Source: Flagellimonas sp947499585
GTDB lineage: Bacteria; Bacteroidota; Bacteroidia; Flavobacteriales; Flavobacteriaceae
Direction: 5' to 3'
DNA: 64,000 nucleotides
Assembly (NCBI RefSeq): GCF_044596045.1
Contig: NZ_CP138995.1
Location: 1,612,001 to 1,676,000, forward strand
Made by a program: the position numbers and the translations under genes
Shown: piece by piece, positions 8,944 through 16,485 of the stretch
Layout: the number at the start of each line of letters is the position of its first letter
How positions within the stretch are numbered: position 1 is the first letter of the stretch
The notes under the pieces: model-generated
Told to the model about the DNA's origin: nothing
Seen by the model: only the letters and a program-made list of their open reading frames with translations
Database searches by the model: none

Positions 8944-9075
8944 TTATAACAGTGTATCTCTACCAATGACCGCCATAATAAAGAAAACGGTAACAGAGAT
9001 AATCAAACAGCTAATAGCAGCAGTTAAGTTATCTGGAGTAAACTCTTTCTTGATATTATTTACAAGTGTTTTCAT
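8944..9075 (-). CDS. Small single-TM membrane protein (43 aa)
   Basis: A 43-codon frame on the minus strand, ATG to TAA. The product starts with a basic amphipathic segment (KTLVNNIKKEF), then TPDN, then one hydrophobic helix of about 20 residues ending in GRDTLL. This organisation is much more protein-like than the overlapping plus-strand frame at 8855-9118. It lies 118 nt upstream of the DEDDh/GIY-YIG gene on the same strand and could be its operon leader. An AACTTTG sequence about 20 nt before the ATG is a one-mismatch -7 box. Function is unknown. Confidence 0.5.
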   Translation of the reverse strand: MKTLVNNIKKEFTPDNLTAAISCLIISVTVFFIMAVIGRDTLL

Positions 9076-9118
9076 GGGAACTTCTTTGATACAAAGTTGG
9101 GAAGACACAGGATTTTGA

Positions 9119-9542
9119 CATAAAGGAATCGTTCAAGGAAAGGAACAACGGATAAATGGTAAATGAAATTGGTTTCATCGAAAAATAGCGTCTTTTAACC
9201 AATTTTCTAGTTAGAAAAGTATAATCTGGGATGGGTGAATTTGTCTACAGTAATCACTTTTAACCTTCATCTTGATCATTTAAAGCAAATCTTCACTTTT
9301 ATAACAGAGATTTTACATAATAAAATAAGGAATTTACCTACAAATAAGTAAATTTATGATTAAATATATCTCCAATGAATAGTGCATAAACTAGTTCTGT
9401 GAAAGTGTCTTCTACAAGATGATCTGAAGTAAAAATATAACAACCTCTTGCTTAGATATACATTGGAAGCTTTTACACAATTTTACCTTCTATTCATTAG
9501 GCAGAGAAATGAATCAAAACCCTAATTAACAACCTAAATAAT
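9119..9542. other. AT-rich intergenic region without a recognised gene
   Basis: This leader before the four-paralogue operon holds no convincing frame on either strand. A short hairpin, ATGAAA-TTGG-TTTCAT, lies at 9163-9178. The region should carry the promoter of the downstream operon, but no clear TAnnTTTG box was found in it by eye. Confidence 0.5.
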
Positions 9543-11414
9543 ATGAAAAACAATTTTTGCCTTACTATTCTATTAGCTTTCGTTTTTAGCACAGTTTGCT
9601 CAAACACAACGAATCCTACTAACTTCAAAACAGATGAATCTACAGAAAACCCCTTATTGTATTATGGTTTTGAAAGTTGGGGAAAGAAGCATGCCATTAC
9701 TATTCAAGCTGGTCAAATAGCAGGTTCTTTAGATCTTGTTGATTTCCCGGTACTGATCACCTTAGATCATTTGAACAGTGAAGTATTGGACGGTGGTGCC
9801 AGTTCAGCACTAAATGGAGGGGGAGATATTCGGTTTTCCAGTGATGTTAATGGCGATAATCAATTGGCAATGGAAGTGGTGGAATTTGTGACCGATCCTA
9901 CTCCTGCAAATAGAAGATGTCAGATTTGGGTTAAGGTTCCCTCTCTTTCTGCAAGCTCAGATACCACTATTTATATATGGTATAACAAAGTTGGCGAAGT
10001 GCAGCCCGCCTTTGATTCGGCGTTTGGTTCCCAAGCAGTTTGGTCGTCTTATTTCTTTGTTTCGCATGATGGAAGAACGGATTCGGCAGGTGGACGAGCT
10101 ATAACAGACCTTCCGGCAGGCACCGAAACAGGGCCTTTTGGAAGTCAGGTTTCTACTTACACTGGTTATGAAAGAGCAGTCTCAAGCGTGCCGGATGCTG
10201 AATGGGATCCTGTAGGAGTATCTTTAATGTGTTGGGCCAAGTATAATTCAACGGGTAGTTGGAGAAGGGTGGTTCATATTATAAATACAAACGTAGCCCT
10301 ACAATTGGTGCAGGGTGACGGAGATGAGGACGATTCTTTTCAGTTGGGCGCACAGACACCTATGATTACCTCTGGTATAGGTAATGCTAACAATAGCAAG
10401 GTTAATGCAGTGTCTCAAGAAACATGGAATTTCTATGCAGGAGCTGCATCAAACGCTGATCCAAACCTTGTCTATAATGGTGCCATTATAACAAACGATT
10501 CTGAAGATGGATTAACAAATGCGGATACTACACAAAAAGCAATTTTTCTTGGCGGTAGAAGTGATAACAATGCTCGCTTTGACGGAGCGATTTCAACAAT
10601 AATGATAGGTGATGGTTCTTTTACTGATGAATACTTCGTAACGCAATACAACAACCAATCAAGCCCAGCCACTTTTGCCACTGCTGGAATCCCGGAAAAC
10701 GTTTCTGGAAGCGGAAGTGGAGATACCCAAGCTCCCACTGCCCCAACGCTTTCCAGTACTGCTCAAACAGATACCACGGCAGACCTTTCATGGACCGGAG
10801 CTACGGATGATACTGGGGTTACCGGATATAATATTTTTAAAGATGGTGTTTTAGAGACTACCTTAGGCAATGTAGGTACCTATCAAGTTATCGGGCTAAC
10901 GGCTAGTACAACATATAATTTTACCGTTACCGCCATGGATGCTGCTGCAAACCAAAGTGCGGTAAGCAATATAACGCCGGTGACCACAGATGCTTCTGGA
11001 GGTTCTTCTGGAGGAGGAGGAACATGGACGGAAGCTTCTGGAAACCTCTCTTACACCACTGGTAATGTTGGGATAGGAACCAGTACCATACCCACGGATT
11101 ACAGGCTTGCAGTAAGCGGGAAGATTATTAGTGAAGAACTCAAAGTGCAGTTGCAGGCTACCTGGCCAGACTATGTGTTTAAAGAAGGGTATGATCTGCC
11201 TTCTTTGGATGAAGTACAAAAGTATATTATGGAAAATGGGCATCTACCCAATATTCCCGCAGCAAAAGAAGTGAAGAAACATGGTATTGAAGTTGGTGAA
11301 ATGAACAGACTTCTGTTAGAGAAAATTGAAGAATTGACCTTATATGTTTTGCAATTGAAAGCTGAAAATGAAAAACAACAAAAAGAAATAGAACAATTAA
11401 AACTTAAGGAATGA
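9543..11414 (+). CDS. Secreted DUF2341/LamG-like + Fn3 + tail-fibre-like coiled-coil protein (paralogue 1)
   Basis: 623-aa exported protein with an N-terminal signal peptide. Residues about 45-150 look like a DUF2341 domain (DFPVLITLD, GGGDIRFSSD, IYIWYNK). Residues about 165-375 resemble a concanavalin-type LamG fold (FDGAISTIMIGDGSF). A fibronectin type III domain follows (about 400-485, starting DTQAPTAPTL), then a Gly/Ser linker. The last 130 residues are a module common in Bacteroidetes surface proteins (NVGIGT, YRLAVSGKI, HLPNIP, GEMNRLLLEKIEELTLY) that ends in a coiled coil and probably trimerises. Likely a surface or secreted binding protein; the ligand is unknown. No T9SS sorting domain is visible. 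Its TGA overlaps the next ATG by 4 nt. Confidence 0.75.
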   Translation: MKNNFCLTILLAFVFSTVCSNTTNPTNFKTDESTENPLLYYGFESWGKKHAITIQAGQIAGSLDLVDFPVLITLDHLNSEVLDGGASSALNGGGDIRFSSDVNGDNQLAMEVVEFVTDPTPANRRCQIWVKVPSLSASSDTTIYIWYNKVGEVQPAFDSAFGSQAVWSSYFFVSHDGRTDSAGGRAITDLPAGTETGPFGSQVSTYTGYERAVSSVPDAEWDPVGVSLMCWAKYNSTGSWRRVVHIINTNVALQLVQGDGDEDDSFQLGAQTPMITSGIGNANNSKVNAVSQETWNFYAGAASNADPNLVYNGAIITNDSEDGLTNADTTQKAIFLGGRSDNNARFDGAISTIMIGDGSFTDEYFVTQYNNQSSPATFATAGIPENVSGSGSGDTQAPTAPTLSSTAQTDTTADLSWTGATDDTGVTGYNIFKDGVLETTLGNVGTYQVIGLTASTTYNFTVTAMDAAANQSAVSNITPVTTDASGGSSGGGGTWTEASGNLSYTTGNVGIGTSTIPTDYRLAVSGKIISEELKVQLQATWPDYVFKEGYDLPSLDEVQKYIMENGHLPNIPAAKEVKKHGIEVGEMNRLLLEKIEELTLYVLQLKAENEKQQKEIEQLKLKE

Positions 11415-12613
11415 GAAAAACGATTATGAGTCTATGCGCAATACTTTTGTCAATGAGCGCATATGCTCAAGAGCTTTATACCCAAGACAACGCGGCAAGT
11501 ATTGACAGTGAGAGTGATTCCACCACAGGTTGGAACGCTCAATCAACTTTAATGACCTCAGATTCTAGCAACCCCCAGCATGGTACTTATTCGTTAAAGA
11601 TAGAGGCTACGACCACAAGTGGCAGCTCAGGTACTAGAAGTGTATTGTACGGTTTCACGGCGGTAAATGGTACAACATATGATATAAGCATTTGGGGAAG
11701 GGAAGGGGCTCAATCCAATGATCCCGCTTTTGCCAACTGGACGGGCGTTTCAGGTTTTTCTACTACGGAAATTATTGGTACTACATGGTCCGAATATACT
11801 TTTACGGTAACTGCCACCAGTACAAGTCCTGAGATAAGAGTTTATACAGGGTCTTCTGGGAACAACGTTATTGGAGATTATGTATTTATAGATAGGATTT
11901 CCATAACCCCTCAAGGATCAGCGGATACCCAAGCTCCTACCGCCCCAACGCTTTCCAGTACTGCTCAAACAGATACCACAGTAGACCTTTCGTGGACAGG
12001 CGCTACGGATGATACTGGGGTTACCGGGTATAAGATATTCAAGGATAATAATCTGGAGGCCACCTTGGGTGATGTTAGTAGCTATCAGATGACAGGGCTC
12101 ACCGCGAGTACAATATATAGTTTTGCAGCAAAGGCAATTGATGCAGCGGGGAACGAGAGTTTGGCCAGTAATGTATCGGTGACCACAGATGCTTCTGGAG
12201 GTTCTTCTGGAGGAGGAGGAACATGGACGGAAACCTCTGGAAATATCTCTTACACCACAGGTAATGTAGGGATAGGAACCAATACCATACCCACGGATTA
12301 TAGGCTTGCAGTAAGCGGTAAGATTATTAGTGAAGAACTCAAGGTGCAGTTACAAGCTACCTGGCCCGATTATGTGTTTGATGAAGGTTATGACCTTCCT
12401 TCTTTGAAGGAAATCCAAAAATATATCGCACAGAATGGACATTTGCCCAACATCCCCACAGCAAAAGAAGTAACGGAGCATGGTATTGAGGTAGGGGAAA
12501 TGAACAGGTTATTGTTGGAGAAAATAGAGGAATTGACGTTATATACGCTCCAACAACAAAAAGAAATAACCGAACTAAAAACTCAGGTAAACCAATTAAA
12601 AACAAATAGATAG
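11411..12613 (+). CDS. Secreted CBM-like + Fn3 + tail-fibre-like coiled-coil protein (paralogue 2)
   Basis: 400-aa exported protein; the signal peptide ends around AYAQE. Residues about 25-170 have the look of a beta-sandwich carbohydrate-binding module of the CBM4/9 type (GTYSLKIEAT early, TTWSEYTFTVTAT in the middle, VFIDRISITPQ at the end). The rest is the same Fn3 domain, Gly-rich linker and tail-fibre-like coiled-coil module as its three neighbours, nearly identical in DNA. Only the N-terminal binding domain differs, so the paralogues probably recognise different ligands on a shared stalk. It starts by an ATGA overlap with paralogue 1 and is followed by paralogue 3 after 5 nt, so all are in one operon. 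Confidence 0.72.
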   Translation: MRKTIMSLCAILLSMSAYAQELYTQDNAASIDSESDSTTGWNAQSTLMTSDSSNPQHGTYSLKIEATTTSGSSGTRSVLYGFTAVNGTTYDISIWGREGAQSNDPAFANWTGVSGFSTTEIIGTTWSEYTFTVTATSTSPEIRVYTGSSGNNVIGDYVFIDRISITPQGSADTQAPTAPTLSSTAQTDTTVDLSWTGATDDTGVTGYKIFKDNNLEATLGDVSSYQMTGLTASTIYSFAAKAIDAAGNESLASNVSVTTDASGGSSGGGGTWTETSGNISYTTGNVGIGTNTIPTDYRLAVSGKIISEELKVQLQATWPDYVFDEGYDLPSLKEIQKYIAQNGHLPNIPTAKEVTEHGIEVGEMNRLLLEKIEELTLYTLQQQKEITELKTQVNQLKTNR

Positions 12614-12618
12614 TAATC

Positions 12619-13788
12619 ATGAAAAATAGTTTCTCACTGGCCATTCTTTTAATCTTTTTGTTCACAGCCCAAACTAATGCACAAATAGATGATGGTACAA
12701 TTTATTTGGTAGATGCCGACATAGATCACGACCCAACTAATTTCCAACACAGGCTCCTTCAAATAACCGATGGGATGACCATTGCGTTGGACAACTTAAA
12801 TGGTGCTGTCAATCTTAATTTTGAAATTGTTGGCCCCAATGGTACCGCAAGCACAATATTCGCTTCTACTTACTTAAATCACTCACAGACTGAAAGCAGT
12901 CCACCTCATGCAGGTTTTGGTGACACTAGTGGAAATTATGAGGCTTGGGTACCGGTTTTGGACCAACTTATTGATTTTACTGCTGAATACTACAGCCTAT
13001 CTGGAGGCAATGGAACCCTTTTGGGTACCGATTCTTTCACCTTAACTTTTGTGCAAAATTTTCCTGACACCCAGGCTCCTACCGCCCCAACGCTTTCCAG
13101 TACTGCTCAAACAGATACCACGGCAGACCTTTCATGGACAGGCGCTACGGATGATACTGGGGTTACTGGGTATAAGATATTCAAGGATAACAATCTGGAG
13201 GTCACCTTGGGCGATGTTAGTACCTATCAGATGACAGGGCTCACTGCAAGTACAACATATAGTTTTGCGGCAAAGGCAATTGATGCAGTAGGGAACGAGA
13301 GTCTGGCCAGTAATATATCGGTGACCACAGATGCCTCTGCAGGTTCTTCTGGTGGGGGTACGGTTTGGGCAGAATCTTCCGGGGATATTTCATACACCAC
13401 AGGGAATGTAGGAATAGGAACCAGTACCATACCCACGGATTATAGGCTTGCTGTAAGCGGTAAGATTATTAGTGAAGAACTCAAAGTGCAGTTACAAGCT
13501 ACCTGGCCAGATTATGTGTTTAAAGAAGGGTATGATCTACCTTCTCTGGAGGAAGTACAACAACATATTACAGAAAAAGGACATTTGCCCAACATCCCCA
13601 CAGCAAAAGAAGTAAAGGAGCATGGTATTGAGGTAGGGGAAATGAACAGGTTATTGCTAGAGAAAATAGAGGAACTTACACTCTATATTTTAAAACAGCA
13701 TCAATTAAATGCCAGACAAAAAGAGATAAATCAAATTTTAACTAAAGAAATAATAGCTATAAATAAAAAATTAAATGAAAGACTTTAG
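12619..13788 (+). CDS. Secreted unknown-N-domain + Fn3 + tail-fibre-like coiled-coil protein (paralogue 3)
   Basis: 389-aa exported protein with a signal peptide ending at TNAQ. The N-terminal domain (about residues 22-148) is not one I recognise. It is beta-rich, with a segment on negative or large values of a bound quantity (TIYLVDADIDHD, LNFEIVGPNG), and could be an Ig-like or jelly-roll fold. It is followed by the shared Fn3 domain (about 150-240), the linker and the C-terminal tail-fibre-like module with a longer Lys/Gln-rich coiled coil. Its 3' end overlaps the start of paralogue 4 by 14 nt. Confidence 0.7.
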   Translation: MKNSFSLAILLIFLFTAQTNAQIDDGTIYLVDADIDHDPTNFQHRLLQITDGMTIALDNLNGAVNLNFEIVGPNGTASTIFASTYLNHSQTESSPPHAGFGDTSGNYEAWVPVLDQLIDFTAEYYSLSGGNGTLLGTDSFTLTFVQNFPDTQAPTAPTLSSTAQTDTTADLSWTGATDDTGVTGYKIFKDNNLEVTLGDVSTYQMTGLTASTTYSFAAKAIDAVGNESLASNISVTTDASAGSSGGGTVWAESSGDISYTTGNVGIGTSTIPTDYRLAVSGKIISEELKVQLQATWPDYVFKEGYDLPSLEEVQQHITEKGHLPNIPTAKEVKEHGIEVGEMNRLLLEKIEELTLYILKQHQLNARQKEINQILTKEIIAINKKLNERL

Positions 13789-14953
13789 AACCTCTGTTAT
13801 CGTAGTGTGGATTTTCTCTATCGGGTTTGCCCAAGCACAAGAGATTGCGATTGTTTCATCGGTTTCAAGTATTGATGATGGAAATGTAGTTTCCAATACT
13901 TATGACAATAACTTAAACACCAGATGGAGTGCACTTGGCGATGGTGAATGGGCACAATGGGATTTGGGGTCCTTCCAAAATTTTAATGAATTGAGAATTG
14001 CGTTTTATTTGGGTAATACACGAACGTCAACTTTCGATATTCAGGTTTCTGCGGATGGTTCAAATTGGACCTTGGTTCAAACTGGGTTGGTGAGCAGTGG
14101 GACAACGCTTGATCTACAAAGTTTTGTAGTGCCAAATCAAAATACTCGATACATTCGTTACATAGGTCATGGAAATTCCTCGAATACATGGAATAGCATT
14201 ACCGAAATAGAGATAATAAACAACATAGTTGCCGATACCCAAGCTCCTACAGCTGCAATCCTTTCTGGCACAGTCCAATCACAGACAACGGCAGACCTTT
14301 CCTGGAGTGGGGCAACGGACGATGTGGGGGTAACGGGGTACAATATCTTTAAAGATGGAACGCTGGACGGCACTTTGGGTAATGTAAGCACCTATCAGGT
14401 TACAGGTTTAACGGCAAGCACCACATATGATTTTACGGTAACCACCCTTGATGCTGCTGCCAACGAAAGTGTAGCCAGTAATACGGTATCCGTTACCACA
14501 GATAGTTCTGGTTCTTCCGGAGGTAGCACGGTTTGGGCAGAATCTTCCGGGGATATTTCGTATACCACAGGGAATGTAGGAATAGGAACCAATACCATAC
14601 CCACAGATTATAGGCTTGCTGTAAGCGGTAAGATTATTAGCGAGGAGCTTAAAGTGCAGTTACAAGCTACCTGGCCAGATTATGTGTTTAAAGAGGGGTA
14701 TGATCTACCTTCTCTGGATGAAGTACAACAACATATTACAGAAAAAGGACATCTGCCCAACATCCCCACAGCAAAAGTAGTAATGGAGCATGGCATTGAA
14801 GTAGGAGAGATGCACCGATTATTGCTAGAGAAAATAGAGGAACTCACCCTTTATACCCTTGAACAAAATATACAGATCAAGCAATTGAATACCAAAGTAC
14901 TGAAGCAGCAGCAAAAATTGGAGCAACTGATGAACAGCTTGTCCGAGGAGTAA
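13775..14953 (+). CDS. Secreted discoidin (F5/8 type C) + Fn3 + tail-fibre-like coiled-coil protein (paralogue 4)
   Basis: 392-aa exported protein; the signal peptide ends near AQAQE. Residues about 22-150 form a discoidin-type domain: DNNLNTRWSA, WAQWDLGSFQ, FDIQVSADGSNW and TRYIRYIGHGN are classic F5/8 type C positions, so sugar or glycoprotein binding is likely. The Fn3 domain is the most divergent of the four copies. The C-terminal tail-fibre module is again almost identical to its neighbours, with MHRLL in place of MNRLL. It is the last gene of the operon and is followed by a hairpin terminator. Confidence 0.78.
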   Translation: MKDFRTSVIVVWIFSIGFAQAQEIAIVSSVSSIDDGNVVSNTYDNNLNTRWSALGDGEWAQWDLGSFQNFNELRIAFYLGNTRTSTFDIQVSADGSNWTLVQTGLVSSGTTLDLQSFVVPNQNTRYIRYIGHGNSSNTWNSITEIEIINNIVADTQAPTAAILSGTVQSQTTADLSWSGATDDVGVTGYNIFKDGTLDGTLGNVSTYQVTGLTASTTYDFTVTTLDAAANESVASNTVSVTTDSSGSSGGSTVWAESSGDISYTTGNVGIGTNTIPTDYRLAVSGKIISEELKVQLQATWPDYVFKEGYDLPSLDEVQQHITEKGHLPNIPTAKVVMEHGIEVGEMHRLLLEKIEELTLYTLEQNIQIKQLNTKVLKQQQKLEQLMNSLSEE

Positions 14954-14981
14954 TTTAAAATAAAAGCAAAAATACAGCAAA

Positions 14982-15007
14982 GCTGCTCCTACAAGGAGTG
15001 GTTTTTT
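14982..15007 (+). terminator. Intrinsic terminator after the four-paralogue operon
   Basis: A short hairpin CTCCT-ACA-AGGAG with a flanking G-T pair is followed within three bases by TTTTTT. It lies about 30 nt after the stop of paralogue 4. The stem is short, so strength is uncertain. Confidence 0.5.
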
Positions 15008-15038
15008 GTTGGCTCGTTGTTTTAAAGCGCAATGTCTT

Positions 15039-15180
15039 TCCGATGAAGCAAAGCGACGAGGAATCTCATGATTTTAAAATTTGGGTGAGATTTCACACTT
15101 TGACCTCGACTACCCCTTCTACTTCGCTCAGGGTGACAGTCCGATCTGACAGTTCGAAATGACATGGGATTTTCTGTAAA
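15039..15180. repeat. REP-like imperfect palindromic element near the RAYT gene
   Basis: The segment contains pieces typical of interspersed flavobacterial repeats: GAAGCAAAGCGACGAGGAAT, GAGATTTCAC, CTTCGCTCAGGGTGACAG and GACAGTTCGAAATGACATG, with partly self-complementary halves (GAATCTCAT against GTGAGATTT). It is non-coding and lies next to a REP-associated transposase gene. Its family was judged from memory of similar elements, not by search. Confidence 0.45.
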
Positions 15181-15225
15181 ACCTTTTAAAACCTTCGCTA
15201 ACGGCAGTCTTGGATTGGTGGGATA

Positions 15226-15789
15226 TTAATCACTGGCCAAAAAACCCATAGCATCAATTTGTAAAACCGTATGGTCGTCTGCAAAATTGCGTGCACTGCT
15301 ATATTTCCAATCCTCTGGTTTGGTCACAAAGCCTGATTTCACCGGATTGTAATGGATATAATCCACTTTTTGTTTAATGACCGCATTGCTCCAAAGCTCC
15401 ACAGGTTTGTTGTGGTGTTGCCAAAATTGATATTTAGAAACATTGTTTTTCTTTTTTCCAGCCCTTTCAAATAGCGATAATAACCATTCTTTTCTACTTT
15501 CCTGTGGATTTTCCTTAACTAATTGAAGAAGCTGCTTTGCCGTATGTTTCTTAAAATCACGTAGTAGACCTGAAGGGTCTCCATCTGATGAACGGAAAAT
15601 CATATGGGTGTGGTTGGGCATAAAACAATAGGCATAAAGTTCCATGCCCTTTGCTGCCCTGCAATACTCTATACTTTTTGCCAATACCTTAAAATATTGC
15701 GGCCTTGTAAAGACATCTATCCAGTATACGGTTGCAAAAGAAACAAAGTAGGCTGCATTTGGGTTGCGAAACTTATAGTTCCTACTCAT
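15226..15789 (-). CDS. REP-associated tyrosine transposase (RAYT, Y1 family)
   Basis: 187-aa single-strand DNA transposase/nuclease of the IS200-like HUH superfamily. The HUH motif is visible as NHTHMIF, the catalytic Tyr is probably in the DYIHYNPVKSGFV segment, and PEDWKYSSARNF ends the fold as in other RAYTs. The start chosen is the ATG at 15787-15789 (protein starts MSRNYKFRN, the usual RAYT start); the frame stays open upstream to 15954 but that part overlaps palindromic DNA and lacks family similarity. The gene is flanked by a 9-nt direct repeat ATTGGTGGG (15214-15222 and 15900-15908) and by hairpin-forming repeats, as for domesticated transposases that maintain REP elements. Confidence 0.85.
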   Translation of the reverse strand: MSRNYKFRNPNAAYFVSFATVYWIDVFTRPQYFKVLAKSIEYCRAAKGMELYAYCFMPNHTHMIFRSSDGDPSGLLRDFKKHTAKQLLQLVKENPQESRKEWLLSLFERAGKKKNNVSKYQFWQHHNKPVELWSNAVIKQKVDYIHYNPVKSGFVTKPEDWKYSSARNFADDHTVLQIDAMGFLASD

Positions 15790-15886
15790 GCGTAAAAGAT
15801 AGCTGTTCTGTTTTTCGTTTTCAGGGTTGAATTGACCTATGATCGCCATTAGTTTACGCTTTTGGGCAAAATAAAGACCGTAGCTA

Positions 15887-16072
15887 CCACCAGTTTGCAA
15901 TTGGTGGGTGTCACAAAATAAAAGCCACGGTATTGACCGTGGCTTTTGTCTCAATTTTATTGCTTACTCTTGCTTGCCGCTAGTCATGCTTTGACAAGCT
16001 CAGCACAAGTGGACCAGGCAACAGTTTTTAGTACTCTTACTTTCTGGAACGGCACTAGTCAGAGACTAGCGG
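15887..16072. repeat. Cluster of palindromes next to RAYT (REP-like)
   Basis: Three inverted repeats are readable: CCACCA/TGGTGG (15887-15892 and 15902-15907); an 11-bp stem at 15921-15946; and CTAGTC-AGA-GACTAG at 16055-16069. In addition CCGCTAGTC at 15977-15985 pairs perfectly with GACTAGCGG at 16064-16072, enclosing about 78 nt. The AAGCTCAGCACAAGT string inside is reminiscent of dispersed flavobacterial repeats. Confidence 0.6.
15921..15947 (-). terminator. Strong hairpin terminator at the end of the RHS block
   Basis: AAAGCCACGGT (15921-15931), loop ATTG, ACCGTGGCTTT (15936-15946): a perfect 11-bp stem. On the minus strand it is followed by TATTTTG, on the plus strand by TTG, so it works best for transcripts coming from the RHS/immunity genes. 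It is the first strong terminator after the 39-kb minus-strand block. Confidence 0.65.
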
Positions 16073-16185
16073 TAGCGGGGTCTATCAAAAAAATGAATAG
16101 TCTGCATTATATCTTTTAAAGCTAATATCAATAGCAACAGGCATAAAACATAAAATAAATAACCTAATCCTTTCTTTAACGACAC
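16066..16185 (-). CDS. Possible 39-aa membrane peptide downstream of the immunity gene
   Basis: A GTG-started frame of 39 codons runs 20 nt after the immunity stop codon. The product begins with SLKKG, has one hydrophobic helix (about residues 9-23) and ends HFFDRPRYR. The 3' end runs into the REP-like palindrome, so the tail may be accidental. It could be a chance frame in AT-rich DNA, a small immunity or accessory protein, or a remnant of an older immunity gene. Confidence 0.25.
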   Translation of the reverse strand: MSLKKGLGYLFYVLCLLLLILALKDIMQTIHFFDRPRYR

Positions 16186-16204
16186 TATAATATTTTTAAG
16201 TTAA

Positions 16205-16483
16205 TTAAAAACGCATAAGCATAGTTCTTAATCTATTTAATAAATTACCTTCAAGACATTCTATAGGCTTTAAACCACCTAATGCTGGGTTGTCTTGAGT
16301 TACCCAGTTAAGACTTTCTTTAGAGCCTATTAATTCATAAATAACTACAGATAAATCCTTATTCATATTCATATTATTGAATAACTGCTTGTATTCTTCT
16401 TTACATTGTAAACTATCGTGTTTGGGAAAAACCGATACAAAATCTTCCCATAGTTTATCTCCTTTATAAAATTCTTCTAACAT
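16205..16483 (-). CDS. Immunity/antitoxin protein with MbcA/ParS/Xre toxin-binding domain (DUF2384-like)
   Basis: 92-aa cytoplasmic protein beginning 2 nt after the RHS stop codon, the normal place for the cognate immunity gene of an RHS toxin. Residues about 52-92 match the C-terminal toxin-binding domain of RES-partner antitoxins: GSKESLNW, then NPALGG (65-70), KPIECL, and a last helix LLNRLRTMLMRF. In RES-Xre pairs this helix plugs the toxin active site. The usual N-terminal Xre helix-turn-helix is not recognisable in the first 50 residues, so it probably works as a dedicated immunity protein and not as a DNA-binding autoregulator. The region is distinctly AT-rich, like the toxin tip. Function is inferred from domain pairing and position; there is no direct test. 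Confidence 0.8.
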   Translation of the reverse strand: MLEEFYKGDKLWEDFVSVFPKHDSLQCKEEYKQLFNNMNMNKDLSVVIYELIGSKESLNWVTQDNPALGGLKPIECLEGNLLNRLRTMLMRF

Positions 16484-16485
16484 AA

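Larger units (their letters stand above)
10725..14870 (+). repeat. Four dispersed DNA copies of the Fn3-linker-tail cassette
   Basis: About 600-nt near-identical blocks lie at roughly 10725-11330, 11930-12540, 13065-13690 and 14230-14870. Shared strings such as CCCAACGCTTTCCAGTACTG (first three copies) and AAGATTATTAGTGAAGAACT (first three copies; last copy changed at two or three bases) show recent duplication or gene conversion. The fourth copy is the most diverged in the Fn3 part. Between the blocks the N-terminal coding parts share no similarity. Confidence 0.85.

Noticed and set aside
8855..9118. 87-codon plus-strand frame
   Set aside because: Composition is unlike a protein and it overlaps a more convincing 43-aa minus-strand frame.
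10725..14870. Possible insertion-sequence copies in the four-paralogue region
   Set aside because: The repeated blocks are in-frame coding for Fn3 and coiled-coil domains, with no terminal inverted repeats or transposase.
9543..14953. Type IX secretion sorting domain at the C-termini
   Set aside because: The ends are coiled coils (LLEKIEELTLY and Lys/Gln-rich tails), not the T9SS beta-sandwich CTD.
15790..15954. N-terminal extension of the RAYT frame
   Set aside because: It runs through palindromic repeat DNA and has no resemblance to the family; the ATG at 15789 gives a normal RAYT start.
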